NCBI GenBank assembly: GCA_026988235.1 | Contig: JALSLQ010000074.1 | Location: forward strand, 1 to 40,406 | From: Sulfurimonas sp. | Lineage (GTDB): Bacteria; Campylobacterota; Campylobacteria; Campylobacterales; Sulfurimonadaceae | Length of the DNA: 40,406 bases | Direction of reading: 5' to 3' | Made by a program: the position numbers and the translations under genes | Notes under the pieces: model-generated | Told to the model about the DNA's origin: nothing | Database searches by the model: none | Seen by the model: only the letters and a program-made list of their open reading frames with translations | Shown: in pieces, positions 15,935-24,640 of the stretch | Position numbering within the stretch: position 1 is the stretch's first letter | Layout: every line of letters starts with the position of its first letter

Positions 15935-18766
15935 TTAATCTTTTTGATGCAACTTCAACTCTTTTTCAAGATATTCACCGGTATAAGAACCTGTTTTTTT
16001 ATGATTTTTTGCCAATACTTCAGGCGATCCTTCTGCTATAATGAGTCCCCCACCGCTACCGCCTTCAGGACCCATATCTATAACATAATCAGCATTTTTT
16101 ATCATGTCAAGGTTATGTTCAATTATTAACATTGAATTGCCGAGTTCGACAAACTTATGCAGTACATTTGTCAGTCTGTCAACATCAGCAAAATGTAGAC
16201 CTGTCGTTGGTTCATCTAAAATATAAAGCGTTTTTCCCGTATCTTTACGGCTTAACTCTTTGCTTAGTTTAATTCTTTGTGCTTCACCGCCTGAGAGTGT
16301 TACGGCATTTTGCCCTAAAGTGATATACCCAAGTCCAACATCTACAAGTGTTTTCATTTTCTGATGTATCTTAGGAATAGGTTTGAAAAACTCAAAAGCT
16401 TCATCCACACTCATTGCAAGCACATCGGCAATCGTTTTTCCTTTGTAAAAAACTTCCAAAGTTTGCTGGTTATATCGTTTACCACCACAAGTGTCACATT
16501 TGACCATAATGTCGGGTAAAAAGTGCATCTCTATCTTGTTTTCTCCTTCTCCCTGACATTTTTCACAGCGACCACCTTTGACATTAAACGAAAATCTTGA
16601 CGCAGTATAGCCACGAATTTGACTCTCTTTTGTTTGTGCAAAAAGATTACGGATTTCATCCATTACCCCTGTATAGGTTGCAGGATTACTTCGAGGCGTT
16701 CGCCCTATTGGGCTTTGATCAAGGTATATTACTTTGTCAACCTGTTCGAGTCCTGTGATTTCTACACCGGCGACTTTATTGACTTTACGCGCATGATTTA
16801 ATAGCTCTCTTGCCGTCGGTAAGAGGGTTTGCAACATCAGAGAACTTTTACCGCTACCGCTTACTCCCGTAATACATACAAAATTATTCAAAGGAATTTT
16901 TGTACTTAGGTTTTCAATGTTATTAATAGTGACATTTTTAATTTCTATCCATTTTTCTTGTGGGCGTCTATAAAAATACTCAATCTTTTTACGCCCGTAC
17001 AAATAGTCGGCCGTTAAAGTTTTTGCTTTTTTCAGTTTATCAAGTGTTCCACTAAAAACAACTTCCCCACCAAACTTTCCTGCACCACTTCCAATATCTA
17101 CAATAAAGTCGGCATTTTCTATTGTCTCTTTATCATGCTCAACCACTATGACAGTATTGCCTTTTTCCTGTAAGCTTCTTAATGTTCTAATGAGTTTTAG
17201 TGTATCTCGTTCATGTAGCCCTATACTCGGCTCATCTAGCACATACATAACGCCAGTCAATCCTGAACCAATTTGCGAGGCTATGCGTATTCGTTGTGCT
17301 TCACCTCCACTTATAGTTCTTGCATCTCGTCCTAAGGTTATATAGCCAAGTCCTACATCATACAGAAAAAAGAGTCGCTCTTTGATTTCGTTTAAAATCG
17401 GTTCTGCTATCATTTTTGATTGTGTATCAAAGTATGTAAAATTTTTGTCATCAGCAAAAAATTCATAGGTTTTTGCTATGGGCATTTCAAGAAGTTGTGC
17501 AATTTGTGTATCTGCTACTTTGACAGCCAAAGACTCTTTTTTCAGCCTATGTCCGCCACAAACATCACAAACTTTTTCACTCATATAATCAGCTAATTCT
17601 TTTTCATCTTTGAGCATATCATAGGCAATGCGAATAATACCTGGGAAAATTCTCTTTACCTTATGATTTTTCCATAAAAATTCTACTTCATCTATATTTC
17701 CATGAAGTATTGCTTTTTGTTGATACACGGGTAGTTCTGAATACGGCACAGTGATGTCTATGTCATTGTGCACACAAAAGCCTTTTAAAAAGGTAAAATA
17801 GTAGCCTTTGTTGAAGCCATACACAATTTTAACAGCACCCTTTTCTATACTTAAGTCACTATCTATAATTTTATCAATATCAAGAGCATATCGTATACCA
17901 AGTCCGTCACATTCAGAGCAGGCACCTTTTGGTGAGTTAAAAGAAAAACTTAAGGGTTCAAGTGGTTCAAAGCTTATTTTACAATCAAAGCAAGCATTAT
18001 GCTCTGAATAATGAAAATGACTTTCACATCCAAGTTCTTCATGGTTAAGCACTTCTATTTCAAGCTCTCCATAACTCTCTTTAAGTGCTTTTTCCACATC
18101 TGATGCAATTCGTTCTTTGTTTTCATCTTTGACGATAACTCTATCAACAACTACTTTAATCGTATGTTTTTTTGTTTTTGAGAGTTCTATCTCTTCGTCT
18201 AAACGCACCATTACACCATCAATCTGAGCGCGTACATAGCCTTTATGCACAAGAGATTCAATTAAGTCCGCATACGCTCCTTTGTTTTCTCTTACAAGTG
18301 GTGCTAAAAGTATAAGTTTTGCGCCTTGTGGAAGCTTTGCTACTTCTCCAATAATATCTGAAGCTGACATTTGTGAAATCTGTTTTGCACATTTATAGCA
18401 ATACTGAATGCCCACACGAGCATACAAAAGTCTAAAATAATCATATATTTCCGTAATCGTTCCGACAGTTGAGCGCGGATTTTTTGATGTTGTTTTTTGA
18501 TCAATGGCAATAGCCGGAGTCAGCCCTTCAATTTTATCAACATCAGGTTTACCGACCCTGTCTAAAAATTGTCTAGCATACGAAGAGAGTGATTCCATAT
18601 AGCGACGCTGACCTTCTGCATAAAGCGTGTCAAAAGCAAGAGTAGACTTTCCACTTCCACTAAGTCCCGTCATAACAATCAGTTCATTTTTTGGAATTTC
18701 TAAATTAATATTTTTTAAATTATTTTCTCGTGCGCCGGTGATTTTAATCACATCTTTTTTTTTCAA
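15935..18766 (-). CDS. uvrA: Excinuclease ABC subunit A
   Basis: UvrA is the damage-sensing ATPase of nucleotide excision repair; it loads UvrB at lesions. The 943 residues hold two ABC ATPase modules. The first P-loop is GLSGSGKST near residue 34, with signature TISGGEAQR. The second P-loop is GVSGSGKSS, with signature TLSGGEAQR. Zinc-finger cysteine pairs occur in both halves (CYKCAKQ, CFDCKISFEP, CEKCQGEGE, CDTCGGKRY). The gene starts with TTG rather than ATG, preceded by AAGGA at 7-base spacing; no in-frame ATG is close. It lies 13 bases after the permease gene and 11 before the CDF gene, inside a minus-strand run of unrelated functions. Confidence 0.98.
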   Translation of the reverse strand: MKKKDVIKITGARENNLKNINLEIPKNELIVMTGLSGSGKSTLAFDTLYAEGQRRYMESLSSYARQFLDRVGKPDVDKIEGLTPAIAIDQKTTSKNPRSTVGTITEIYDYFRLLYARVGIQYCYKCAKQISQMSASDIIGEVAKLPQGAKLILLAPLVRENKGAYADLIESLVHKGYVRAQIDGVMVRLDEEIELSKTKKHTIKVVVDRVIVKDENKERIASDVEKALKESYGELEIEVLNHEELGCESHFHYSEHNACFDCKISFEPLEPLSFSFNSPKGACSECDGLGIRYALDIDKIIDSDLSIEKGAVKIVYGFNKGYYFTFLKGFCVHNDIDITVPYSELPVYQQKAILHGNIDEVEFLWKNHKVKRIFPGIIRIAYDMLKDEKELADYMSEKVCDVCGGHRLKKESLAVKVADTQIAQLLEMPIAKTYEFFADDKNFTYFDTQSKMIAEPILNEIKERLFFLYDVGLGYITLGRDARTISGGEAQRIRIASQIGSGLTGVMYVLDEPSIGLHERDTLKLIRTLRSLQEKGNTVIVVEHDKETIENADFIVDIGSGAGKFGGEVVFSGTLDKLKKAKTLTADYLYGRKKIEYFYRRPQEKWIEIKNVTINNIENLSTKIPLNNFVCITGVSGSGKSSLMLQTLLPTARELLNHARKVNKVAGVEITGLEQVDKVIYLDQSPIGRTPRSNPATYTGVMDEIRNLFAQTKESQIRGYTASRFSFNVKGGRCEKCQGEGENKIEMHFLPDIMVKCDTCGGKRYNQQTLEVFYKGKTIADVLAMSVDEAFEFFKPIPKIHQKMKTLVDVGLGYITLGQNAVTLSGGEAQRIKLSKELSRKDTGKTLYILDEPTTGLHFADVDRLTNVLHKFVELGNSMLIIEHNLDMIKNADYVIDMGPEGGSGGGLIIAEGSPEVLAKNHKKTGSYTGEYLEKELKLHQKD

Positions 18767-18779
18767 ATATTAGTCCTTA

Positions 18780-19511
18780 TTAAAAAATTCTATAGAGTAA
18801 ATATAATACTATAAACAGATAAAGAACAATTAAAAGTTTTCGTTGCATGCTTACATGTAAGGTGTGATGTTTTAAATGTATGCCTGCATAAACACCGATT
18901 AATGATGCCAAACCTATAATAATTCCACTTTTATAATCTACATGTCCATGAAGTGTATGTGAAATCAATCCTGAGACAGAGGCAAAAACAACAAAAAATA
19001 GTCCCGCTGATGTCGCTTTTTTCAAAGGTACATGTAAAAAGCCTACAAGAATCGGAACTAAAATCAAACTCCCGCCTACACCTATAGACATACTAATAGC
19101 ACCTATAATAGCACCTACAATAAATAGCACACTTTTATGTACTTTTTTCTCAGATTTATAATCATGTGTTTTCATAAAGAGTCGCAAAAGTGCAAAAGTA
19201 GCGAAGCCTAAAAATATCACTTCTAAGGTCATATCACTGACTTGTGAAGTTATAGTTCCACTTAAAAGTGCACCACAAAAGCCACCAAGCCCAATTATTG
19301 AGACCATTACAACATCGAGTGAACCCTTTTTGTTGTTAAGATAACTTCCATAAATCGAACTAAATACCATTTGAACAACAGAAATGCCTATAGCAATTTT
19401 TGTCTCATACCCAAACATTAACAGTAAAGGCACCAAAATAGTTCCGCCACCTATGCCAAAGAGTCCAGACAACAAACCAACAGAAGCACCTAGCAATAGA
19501 AGTTCAATCAT
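18780..19511 (-). CDS. TauE/SafE-family membrane permease
   Basis: This is a polytopic protein of 243 residues with seven to eight predicted membrane spans. The TauE/SafE repeat hallmark appears twice, as GLFGIGGGTILVPLLL near residues 16-32 and SIGVGGSLILVPIL in the second half. Family members export sulfite, sulfoacetate or other organic anions, but substrates are rarely known. It heads the minus-strand run that continues with uvrA, and it diverges from the cheX operon. In a sulfur-oxidising background sulfite export would make sense, but that is inference from context. The ATG at 19511 has GGA about eight bases upstream. Confidence 0.88.
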   Translation of the reverse strand: MIELLLLGASVGLLSGLFGIGGGTILVPLLLMFGYETKIAIGISVVQMVFSSIYGSYLNNKKGSLDVVMVSIIGLGGFCGALLSGTITSQVSDMTLEVIFLGFATFALLRLFMKTHDYKSEKKVHKSVLFIVGAIIGAISMSIGVGGSLILVPILVGFLHVPLKKATSAGLFFVVFASVSGLISHTLHGHVDYKSGIIIGLASLIGVYAGIHLKHHTLHVSMQRKLLIVLYLFIVLYLLYRIF

Positions 19512-19586
19512 CTCAATCCATAACTTTTTTTGAAATTATACCCCAATAAGTCTAATAGTTTAATTTTACTTTGTGTTTCGTTCAAG

Positions 19587-19606
19587 TATAATCTATGAAC
19601 TATAAT
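19587..19606 (+). promoter_or_regulatory. Candidate -10 boxes for the cheX-fliN operon
   Basis: Two TATAAT hexamers lie in the divergent gap before cheX, at 19587-19592 and 19601-19606. The second is only 11 bases before the start and overlaps the approach to the AAGGG ribosome-binding site. The first is therefore the more likely -10, with TTTACT about 16 bases upstream as a weak -35. Confidence 0.4.
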
Positions 19607-19617
19607 AAGGGTTAATA

Positions 19618-20043
19618 ATGTTAAACAGTGTAAAAGAAGCAGCAGAAAATTTTTGTATTCACCAAATTGGAGCTTCATGCGAAATAAAAGAGACCCCAAC
19701 TACAAAGAGAACACTTATTGCTTACATAGACATACAAGCACAAAATGAGAAACGATACAGAATATACATAGCTTCTGATGATCATTTTATGCAAAGAGTT
19801 TCAAAATTGTTTTTAGAAGAAGATAAAAGCGATGAAGAGACACTTAAAGACATGACACTTGAGACTGCCAACCTTATTATTGGAAGTGCAAAAGTGATTG
19901 CAGAAAAGTTAGGCACGACCTATACCATAGCAACGCCTCACTTTGAAAAAATCGGAATGTTTGATTTTGACTATGACGAACTCAAAGTAATCCATATAGA
20001 TAATGACGAACTCATCGTTGCCATTAAGGAATTAGATGCCTGA
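19618..20043 (+). CDS. CheX/CheC-like chemotaxis phosphatase
   Basis: The 141-residue soluble protein resembles the CheX/CheC/FliY group, which dephosphorylates CheY-P. The helix carrying the family's E-x-x-N catalytic pair is visible as LETANLIIGSAKVIAEKL near residues 80-97. Only one such helix is clear, as in CheX rather than CheC. The start has AAGGG six bases upstream. It overlaps fliN by 8 bases and is the first gene of a three-gene operon with FliN and a FliO-like protein, so CheY-P removal at the flagellar switch is a likely job. The exact family (CheX against a CheC fragment) is not certain. Confidence 0.78.
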   Translation: MLNSVKEAAENFCIHQIGASCEIKETPTTKRTLIAYIDIQAQNEKRYRIYIASDDHFMQRVSKLFLEEDKSDEETLKDMTLETANLIIGSAKVIAEKLGTTYTIATPHFEKIGMFDFDYDELKVIHIDNDELIVAIKELDA

Positions 20044-20350
20044 TACAAAAGAATTTGACGCGCAAAAAGAACTCTCATGGATGGATTATTCCGGTATTTT
20101 AGATATGGAAGTTGAATTTGTTGCCGATCTTGGAGAAACGGAACTGACTGTCAAAGAAATTTTGAAACTTGAAAAAGGTTCTATTATTGATTTAAAAAAA
20201 CCTGCTGGTGAAAGTGTTGAATCTTATGTCAACGGGCGTATTTTAGGCAAAGGCGAAGTTATGGTGTATGAAAAAAACCTTGCTATTCGTATAAATGAAG
20301 TACTTGATTCAAGTGCTGTTTTATATTACTTATCTAAAGAGAGATTATGA
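20036..20350 (+). CDS. fliN: Flagellar motor switch protein FliN
   Basis: The 104-residue protein consists almost entirely of a SpoA/FliN domain. MEVEFVADLGETELTVKEILKLEKGSI and VNGRILGKGEVMVYEKNLAIRINEV match the conserved strand pattern and the hallmark 'G..l..GEv.v....aiRi.ei'. FliN lines the bottom of the C-ring, binds CheY-P and assists export. A short acidic N-terminus precedes the domain. It overlaps cheX by 8 bases and the downstream gene by the 4-base ATGA, so translational coupling is likely. Campylobacterota often carry both FliN and FliY; only FliN is seen here. Confidence 0.9.
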   Translation: MPDTKEFDAQKELSWMDYSGILDMEVEFVADLGETELTVKEILKLEKGSIIDLKKPAGESVESYVNGRILGKGEVMVYEKNLAIRINEVLDSSAVLYYLSKERL

Positions 20351-21243
20351 TTAAATTTTTATTACTACTGTTCCTTCCATTTTCACTGTATGCTTCTCAG
20401 ATTTTAAGTTACAATGTTTATGAAAGAACTGACAGAGCTGATGTTATGATTACCTTTGACACACCCTACACGGGACAAATAAAACAAAGCCTCAGCAAAT
20501 CAAAAATTATAATAAAGCTTGAAGATGCAACAATAGAATCACCAAAAATAAAAAAAGTCTCTTCTAAGTACTTACATTCTCTCACTATTACACCTATAAA
20601 TAATGAAACACTCATCGTTGCTTCTGTTTCACCCTCTACAAAACTCATAGTATCTAAAACATCAGATGCTTACGGGTTAAGATTACGCTTTACTAGCAAA
20701 GCAGCTATAAAATCATCAACAGCTTCTCTACCTAATACTAGCCAATCAAATTCATTAAGTGCCCTGCCAACAAAAAAAGATGATAATCTGTCACAAAGCT
20801 ACTATATTGTGGTTACCATTTTAATTATTGGCATTGCGATACTTTTCTATATAAAGAAAAAAATGAAACCAATACCTGTAAAGAAACAAAAACCAAACAA
20901 CTGGCTTTTCAAAAATACACAAGAAACAGCTCCTACCGCCAATAATGACACTATGACAGAACAAAATATCAGCATAGGATTTCAAAAAGCCATAGACACT
21001 CATAATAGCGTTGTAATGCTTAATTTTGGCAAACAAAGCTATTTATTACTTATGGGCAATAGTAATATACTTTTAGATAAATTTATAGACAATAAACCAA
21101 CATCACAAAAAGAGTTTAATGAAATTCTACAAAGCAGACATGAAGATTTAGAAAACTTTTTAGGTAAGAGTCAAACCAAAGAAAAGCAAGAACCTCTGCA
21201 AGCATATAAAGAAAGAGCTGCACATATAGCATATGAGATGTAG
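20347..21243 (+). CDS. FliO-like membrane protein with N-terminal AMIN-like domain
   Basis: The protein carries a signal peptide (about 1-16, ending LYA) and then a beta-rich periplasmic region (about 17-118) resembling an AMIN domain (DVMITFDTPYTG, KIIIKLEDATI). A Ser/Thr-rich linker leads to one transmembrane helix at about 151-169. The cytoplasmic part includes VVMLNFGKQSYLLLMGNSNILLD, which resembles the FliO/FliZ domain of flagellar export. FliO helps assemble the FliP pore of the export gate. Its ATG overlaps the fliN stop. At 298 residues it is longer than enteric FliO (about 120) because of the periplasmic domain. The FliO assignment rests on position and topology more than on a strong motif. 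Confidence 0.65.
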   Translation: MIKFLLLLFLPFSLYASQILSYNVYERTDRADVMITFDTPYTGQIKQSLSKSKIIIKLEDATIESPKIKKVSSKYLHSLTITPINNETLIVASVSPSTKLIVSKTSDAYGLRLRFTSKAAIKSSTASLPNTSQSNSLSALPTKKDDNLSQSYYIVVTILIIGIAILFYIKKKMKPIPVKKQKPNNWLFKNTQETAPTANNDTMTEQNISIGFQKAIDTHNSVVMLNFGKQSYLLLMGNSNILLDKFIDNKPTSQKEFNEILQSRHEDLENFLGKSQTKEKQEPLQAYKERAAHIAYEM

Positions 21244-21314
21244 TAACTCAACATTTATTCGTAAATTTTTATATAATATCAAAATATACATGTAAATATG
21301 CTACAATTCTCTTT

Positions 21315-22073
21315 ATGAAAGAGAATAAAATACAATATCAAATGCCTTTAGAGTTTGTTAAAAAAGTACAAGCAACTTTACAAGAAAAAAAAAGTTTAGA
21401 AGGTGAACTTAAATATACACAAAAAGATGGGCGTGAGATTTGGTTTCAAAATAGCATTATGCCTATACTTGATGATAATGCCAAGCAAATAGGCGAAGTC
21501 ATTGTCAGATATGATATTACCGAGAAAAAAAACTTTGAAAAAATGGCTATTACAGACCCACTTACAGGTCTTTATAATCGACGATATTTCAATGAAATAT
21601 TAGCACGCGAAATAAAGCGTTCTCAACGCGATAAAACACGCTTAGCTCTAATGATGATTGATGTTGATTATTTTAAAAAATATAATGACAGTTATGGACA
21701 TAAAGCAGGCGATGATGCTCTAGTAGCAGTTGCTGATTCTTTAAAAAACTCTTCAAAAAGAGCGAGTGACTTTGTATTTCGACTCGGTGGAGAAGAATTT
21801 GGCATCTTATTTACTATAGAAGATGAGGACAAAGCATTTGCCTTTGCCCAACTTGTTAAAAAAAATATAGAAAAACTGCAAATTCCTCATTCCAATTCAA
21901 AAATTTCAAAACACATAACTATTTCTGTAGGTTTGCTTGTTGTAAATTTTGAAAATGAAATGGTTGATGAAAACGGTTTTTACACTATGGCAGATGATGC
22001 TCTCTACCAGGCAAAAGCATCTGGAAGAAATCAAGTTATGATGCACGAAAATGAAGAGTTAGATTTCTTTTAA
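21315..22073 (+). CDS. PAS-GGDEF diguanylate cyclase
   Basis: A short PAS-like sensory segment (about 1-72, ending IVRYDITEKK) is followed by a complete GGDEF domain. DPLTGLYNRRYF begins the domain at about 81, and the active-site loop is RLGGEEF with GGEEF at 158-162. The inhibitory I-site RASD (149-152) lies the usual distance upstream. It should therefore make cyclic di-GMP and be subject to product inhibition. There is no membrane helix, so it is cytosolic. The PAS part is shorter than usual (about 70 residues) and looks N-terminally trimmed. The ATG lacks a clear Shine-Dalgarno. The 71-base gap after the FliO-like gene has an ATATAAT box, which suggests separate transcription. Proximity to flagellar genes suggests a motility/attachment switch. 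Confidence 0.9.
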   Translation: MKENKIQYQMPLEFVKKVQATLQEKKSLEGELKYTQKDGREIWFQNSIMPILDDNAKQIGEVIVRYDITEKKNFEKMAITDPLTGLYNRRYFNEILAREIKRSQRDKTRLALMMIDVDYFKKYNDSYGHKAGDDALVAVADSLKNSSKRASDFVFRLGGEEFGILFTIEDEDKAFAFAQLVKKNIEKLQIPHSNSKISKHITISVGLLVVNFENEMVDENGFYTMADDALYQAKASGRNQVMMHENEELDFF

Positions 22074-22095
22074 TTTTGTACTATTTCTTTAAAAT

Positions 22096-22112
22096 CGCTC
22101 TTTGAGAGAGCG
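22096..22112. terminator. Short hairpin after the diguanylate cyclase gene
   Basis: CGCTCT and AGAGCG form a 6-bp stem with a 5-base loop, 22 bases past the stop. No T-run follows on the plus strand, so it is at best a weak or factor-assisted terminator. On the minus strand ATTTTAAAG follows. Confidence 0.3.
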
Positions 22113-22372
22113 TAAAGCAAACTGTGTAATACTCGAATTTATAGAACAAAATCCTTTTGTACTAGCAGAAAATCATCAATACAAAACTATCTCAAGAGTT
22201 ACTTGAGTTTTGTGAGACAAACGAGATAGATTTGTTTCACGGGTTTGATATAAGTTGCAACTGTTTTGATTATTATGGTGATTATGCTTGTAAACATATC
22301 GCAGCACTTTATTATATACTTACTAATGAGATAGACAAAAACTATAATGAACCCAAAAAATCGAACCAGTAA
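22102..22372 (+). pseudogene. Remnant of a SWIM zinc-finger protein
   Basis: Translation gives two overlapping frames. The first reads LRERKANCVILEFIEQNPFV... and stops near 22206. The second, in another frame from about 22187 to 22372, reads ...DISCNCFDYYGDYACKHIAALYY. The second frame contains a clear SWIM zinc-finger signature, C-x-C-x8-C-x-H. SWIM domains occur in SNF2-type helicases and other DNA-associated proteins. No start codon with a ribosome-binding site is visible, and at least one frameshift separates the halves. This is a decayed gene fragment next to IS remnants, which probably caused the disruption. Confidence 0.6.
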
Positions 22373-22500
22373 ATTTTTAAATTTAACTGATGTTACGATA
22401 ATCTAAATTCTAAAATTTACAAAAAGTAACAGGTCAAAATAATTAGGCATTAAGTCTTCTTTAGATAGAGTATGCAACAATTACAAGATATTTACATAAA

Positions 22501-22815
22501 GAGACCACTGCACAGCAAAATCCAGTAAAAACCCCTATTTTATGGAACATAAAGTACTCTTTAGCTAAAATAACCTATCAACAAAAAGGTAAAAAGTGAC
22601 ATTTATCGATACTAATAATACATTTTCAGATATAGCAGTGACATCAAGACTCAATCAGGTGAATTCATTCCTTAAAGAACTAGACTCCATCATAGACTTC
22701 GAGAAACTAAGACCAATACTCAATAAGAATGGTGTAGCTAAAAGTAATGTAGCTGCACCTGCATACGACAATGTATTAATGTTCAAAGTACTACTTCTAC
22801 AGAAATACTACATGA
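22501..22815 (+). mobile_element. 5' part of an IS5-like element, cut by an IS3-like insertion
   Basis: The stretch begins with GAGACCACTGCACAGCAAAA, which looks like an IS5-family terminal repeat. A reading frame opens at GTG 22596 (MTFIDTNNTFSDIAV...) with the N-terminal DUF772-type domain of IS5 transposases, including FKVLLLQKYYM. The frame is interrupted at about 22815, where a different sequence begins with TGTGTCAACCC. No catalytic DDE residues remain. This is a dead fragment. Identification of the terminal repeat is from memory and its partner was not found. Confidence 0.6.
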
Positions 22816-22978
22816 TGTGTCAACCCTATATCATACTTATCCATAAATATGCTAAGCTGCTGTTTCAACTTGTAACATCATTTTTTCTTCAAACTCCGCA
22901 GGCGATAAGTTATCATTTACAGAATGCATTCTCTGTCGGTTATAATAAACTTCGATATATTCAAAAATTACAAAGATA
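22816..22978 (-). mobile_element. 3' end of an IS3-family element (orfB C-terminus), minus strand
   Basis: On the minus strand the sequence reads ...FEYIEVYYNRQRMHSVNDN and then LSPAEFEEKMMLQVETAA before a stop. This is the characteristic C-terminus of IS3-family orfB transposases. The stop is followed by about 36 bases ending in GGGTTGACACA, a likely terminal inverted repeat that abuts the broken IS5-like gene. Only the last roughly 40 codons survive. The junction to the plus-strand IS3-like sequence is near 22975. Confidence 0.75.
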
Positions 22979-23650
22979 AGATAGAAGTACTTCAAAAAGA
23001 GAAAGATTCAATTGCAAAAAACTTGCTGAGAGGAGTTTCTTGAGGGAAAGCTCGTCAGCTTGGCTCTCATATGTTTTTCGTTCTAAAGAGAGAAGAACTA
23101 TGATTGATACCAAGCTTGATATTTCGTTAAATAAACAGTGTAAGTTATTACAAATCAGTAAGTCAACACTTTACTATACACCTGTTAAACCATTTGCATC
23201 ACCAGAAAATATTGATATCCTTAATGCCATAAATAATATCTATTCGGATTTTCCATCATACGGGGTCTACAAGAATGACAAAGCAACTTCAAAGAGATGG
23301 ATATAATGTAGGCAAAAAACTTGTTAAAAAAGAGATGAAGTATATGGGGACATAACCCCTTTATCCGAAGCCAAACACAACTACAGCCAATAAATATTCG
23401 TACCTTCTAAAAGATTTTAGGAATTATGCATGGCGTATTTTTGTTGAAAAAGTGAATCAAGTTTGGAGTACCGATATCATCTATATAAAACTTGGGACAG
23501 GGTTTGTCCATCTTTCTGCTATCATTGACTAGCATAGTAAAAAGACACTCTCTTGGAAGCTTTCAAATATTATGTGACATTAGTTAAAACCATTCTAATG
23601 AGGCATTGGCACTCTATGAGGTTGTCTCCTTATCCGACAATATGATGAGA
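22979..23650 (+). pseudogene. Decayed IS3-family transposase (orfA end and orfB)
   Basis: Fragments of an IS3 transposase read along the plus strand in several frames. An orfA-like tail KIEVLQKEKDSIAKNL comes first. The orfB start includes LDISLNKQCKLLQISKSTLYYT. A helix-turn-helix stretch follows with MTKQLQRDGYNVGKKLVKK, shifted one frame. The integrase core then has NQVWSTDIIYIKLGTG and HLSAIID, ended by an in-frame TAG where W is expected. Further stops follow, with a possible EALALYE remnant near 23605. Several frameshifts and stops make it inactive. It may derive from the same kind of element as the minus-strand piece at 22816-22978, rearranged. Confidence 0.75.
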
Positions 23651-23861
23651 ATTTTAATCAAAAACAAGATATTACTGTGGCATAATATTTAAAAAAGTGT
23701 TACTATTTGTATCATTGTTAACTTAATTTGAATGTGGCGACTTTAGTGCCGGCTGTTGCAATACTCTTGCCACTCTCAGTCCGGATTGAAGAAAAAAAAT
23801 TAGTTTTTCTCACAAGTCATGCTTTAGCATTTGAAAGTCCGCGTTCCATAAAAAATCAACA
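23651..23861. other. Non-coding or decayed stretch
   Basis: No gene can be supported here. The plus-strand track ORF at 23728 runs into the antisense of the next gene and lacks a ribosome-binding site. On the minus strand a 20-codon open stretch ending TKVATFKLS could be the end of a lost gene, but nothing firm can be said. Confidence 0.5.
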
Positions 23862-24638
23862 TTACTCTATTTTTATGGTGTGCCATACTTTTTTTACCAG
23901 AGAACATTCCCATCCGTCATATTTTCCGTTACAGGCTTCACTTATGTCTATAAGTTCCATCGTCAATGCATCTATATCATAATAAAAAGGCTTATCCATT
24001 CTGTAAAATGAAACACCGTACATTGTTTCATTTCGAAAAGGAACTTCACTTCTTTTTTGTTCCTTAAAGCCCATCTCTTGAATTTTTGCTACAAATGCTT
24101 CTCTGTCCTCATTACATGTAAAGTAGCTTTTATGCTCAATTGCCCTTGTCTGATGAAGGTTATCGCCTTGTTCTTTGAGATTGTCACAGGCATGATGATT
24201 TGTAATGATTTGCCACTCTTTTATGTTCGGAAAGAGAAGTTTTTGATACACCTCCCACTCAGTATCTATACGGGAACCAAACTCATAACGGTATTCACCA
24301 AAGTGTTTCATCGCATCTTCTACAGTATTTTGCCACTCAAAATCCATCTTCAAAGCATAAATGAAATTGACTTCACCTTGTGTGATAATTCGCCCGATAT
24401 ATTTTCCGTTACGATACCGCAGAGACTCCATCTCAAGCCTGTCTTCTATAAAGCCGACATCGTCACCCTCTTCTTGTGAGACCAAACCGTCTTCTTTTGG
24501 ATTGTTCAGTTTTACTTTGACAAATCCTACATACATGTATTTATCATCTGGCACATTATCCGCCACACCTGCATTAAATAACATCATCGCCACATGCCCT
24601 TCTATAGGCTTCATATACGCTTCCCAATACTCTTGCAT
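23862..24638 (-). CDS. DUF695/RraB-like two-domain protein
   Basis: The N-terminal part (about 1-135) resembles DUF695 (WEAYMKPIEGHVAMMLFNAG ... WEVYQKLLFP). The C-terminal part (about 140-258) resembles RraB, the RNase E regulator: ITNHHACDNL, a central EAFVAKIQEMGF and the ending KYDGWECSLVKK, similar to the YDGW ending region of E. coli RraB. The gene is the last of the hyp operon. Its ATG is 2 bases past the hypA stop, and the GGAG ribosome-binding site lies in the last codons of hypA, so it is tightly coupled. RNase E is generally missing in Campylobacterota, so a different target is likely. The family assignment is from motif memory, not from a search. Confidence 0.7.
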   Translation of the reverse strand: MQEYWEAYMKPIEGHVAMMLFNAGVADNVPDDKYMYVGFVKVKLNNPKEDGLVSQEEGDDVGFIEDRLEMESLRYRNGKYIGRIITQGEVNFIYALKMDFEWQNTVEDAMKHFGEYRYEFGSRIDTEWEVYQKLLFPNIKEWQIITNHHACDNLKEQGDNLHQTRAIEHKSYFTCNEDREAFVAKIQEMGFKEQKRSEVPFRNETMYGVSFYRMDKPFYYDIDALTMELIDISEACNGKYDGWECSLVKKVWHTIKIE

Positions 24639-24640
24639 CT

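Noticed and set aside
23728-23982. Plus-strand ORF of 84 residues
   Set aside because: It runs into the antisense of the RraB-like gene, has no ribosome-binding site, and the peptide looks like shadow translation.
24057-24479. 140-residue plus-strand ORF
   Set aside because: It lies entirely opposite the RraB-like gene and has no start signal or recognisable motif.
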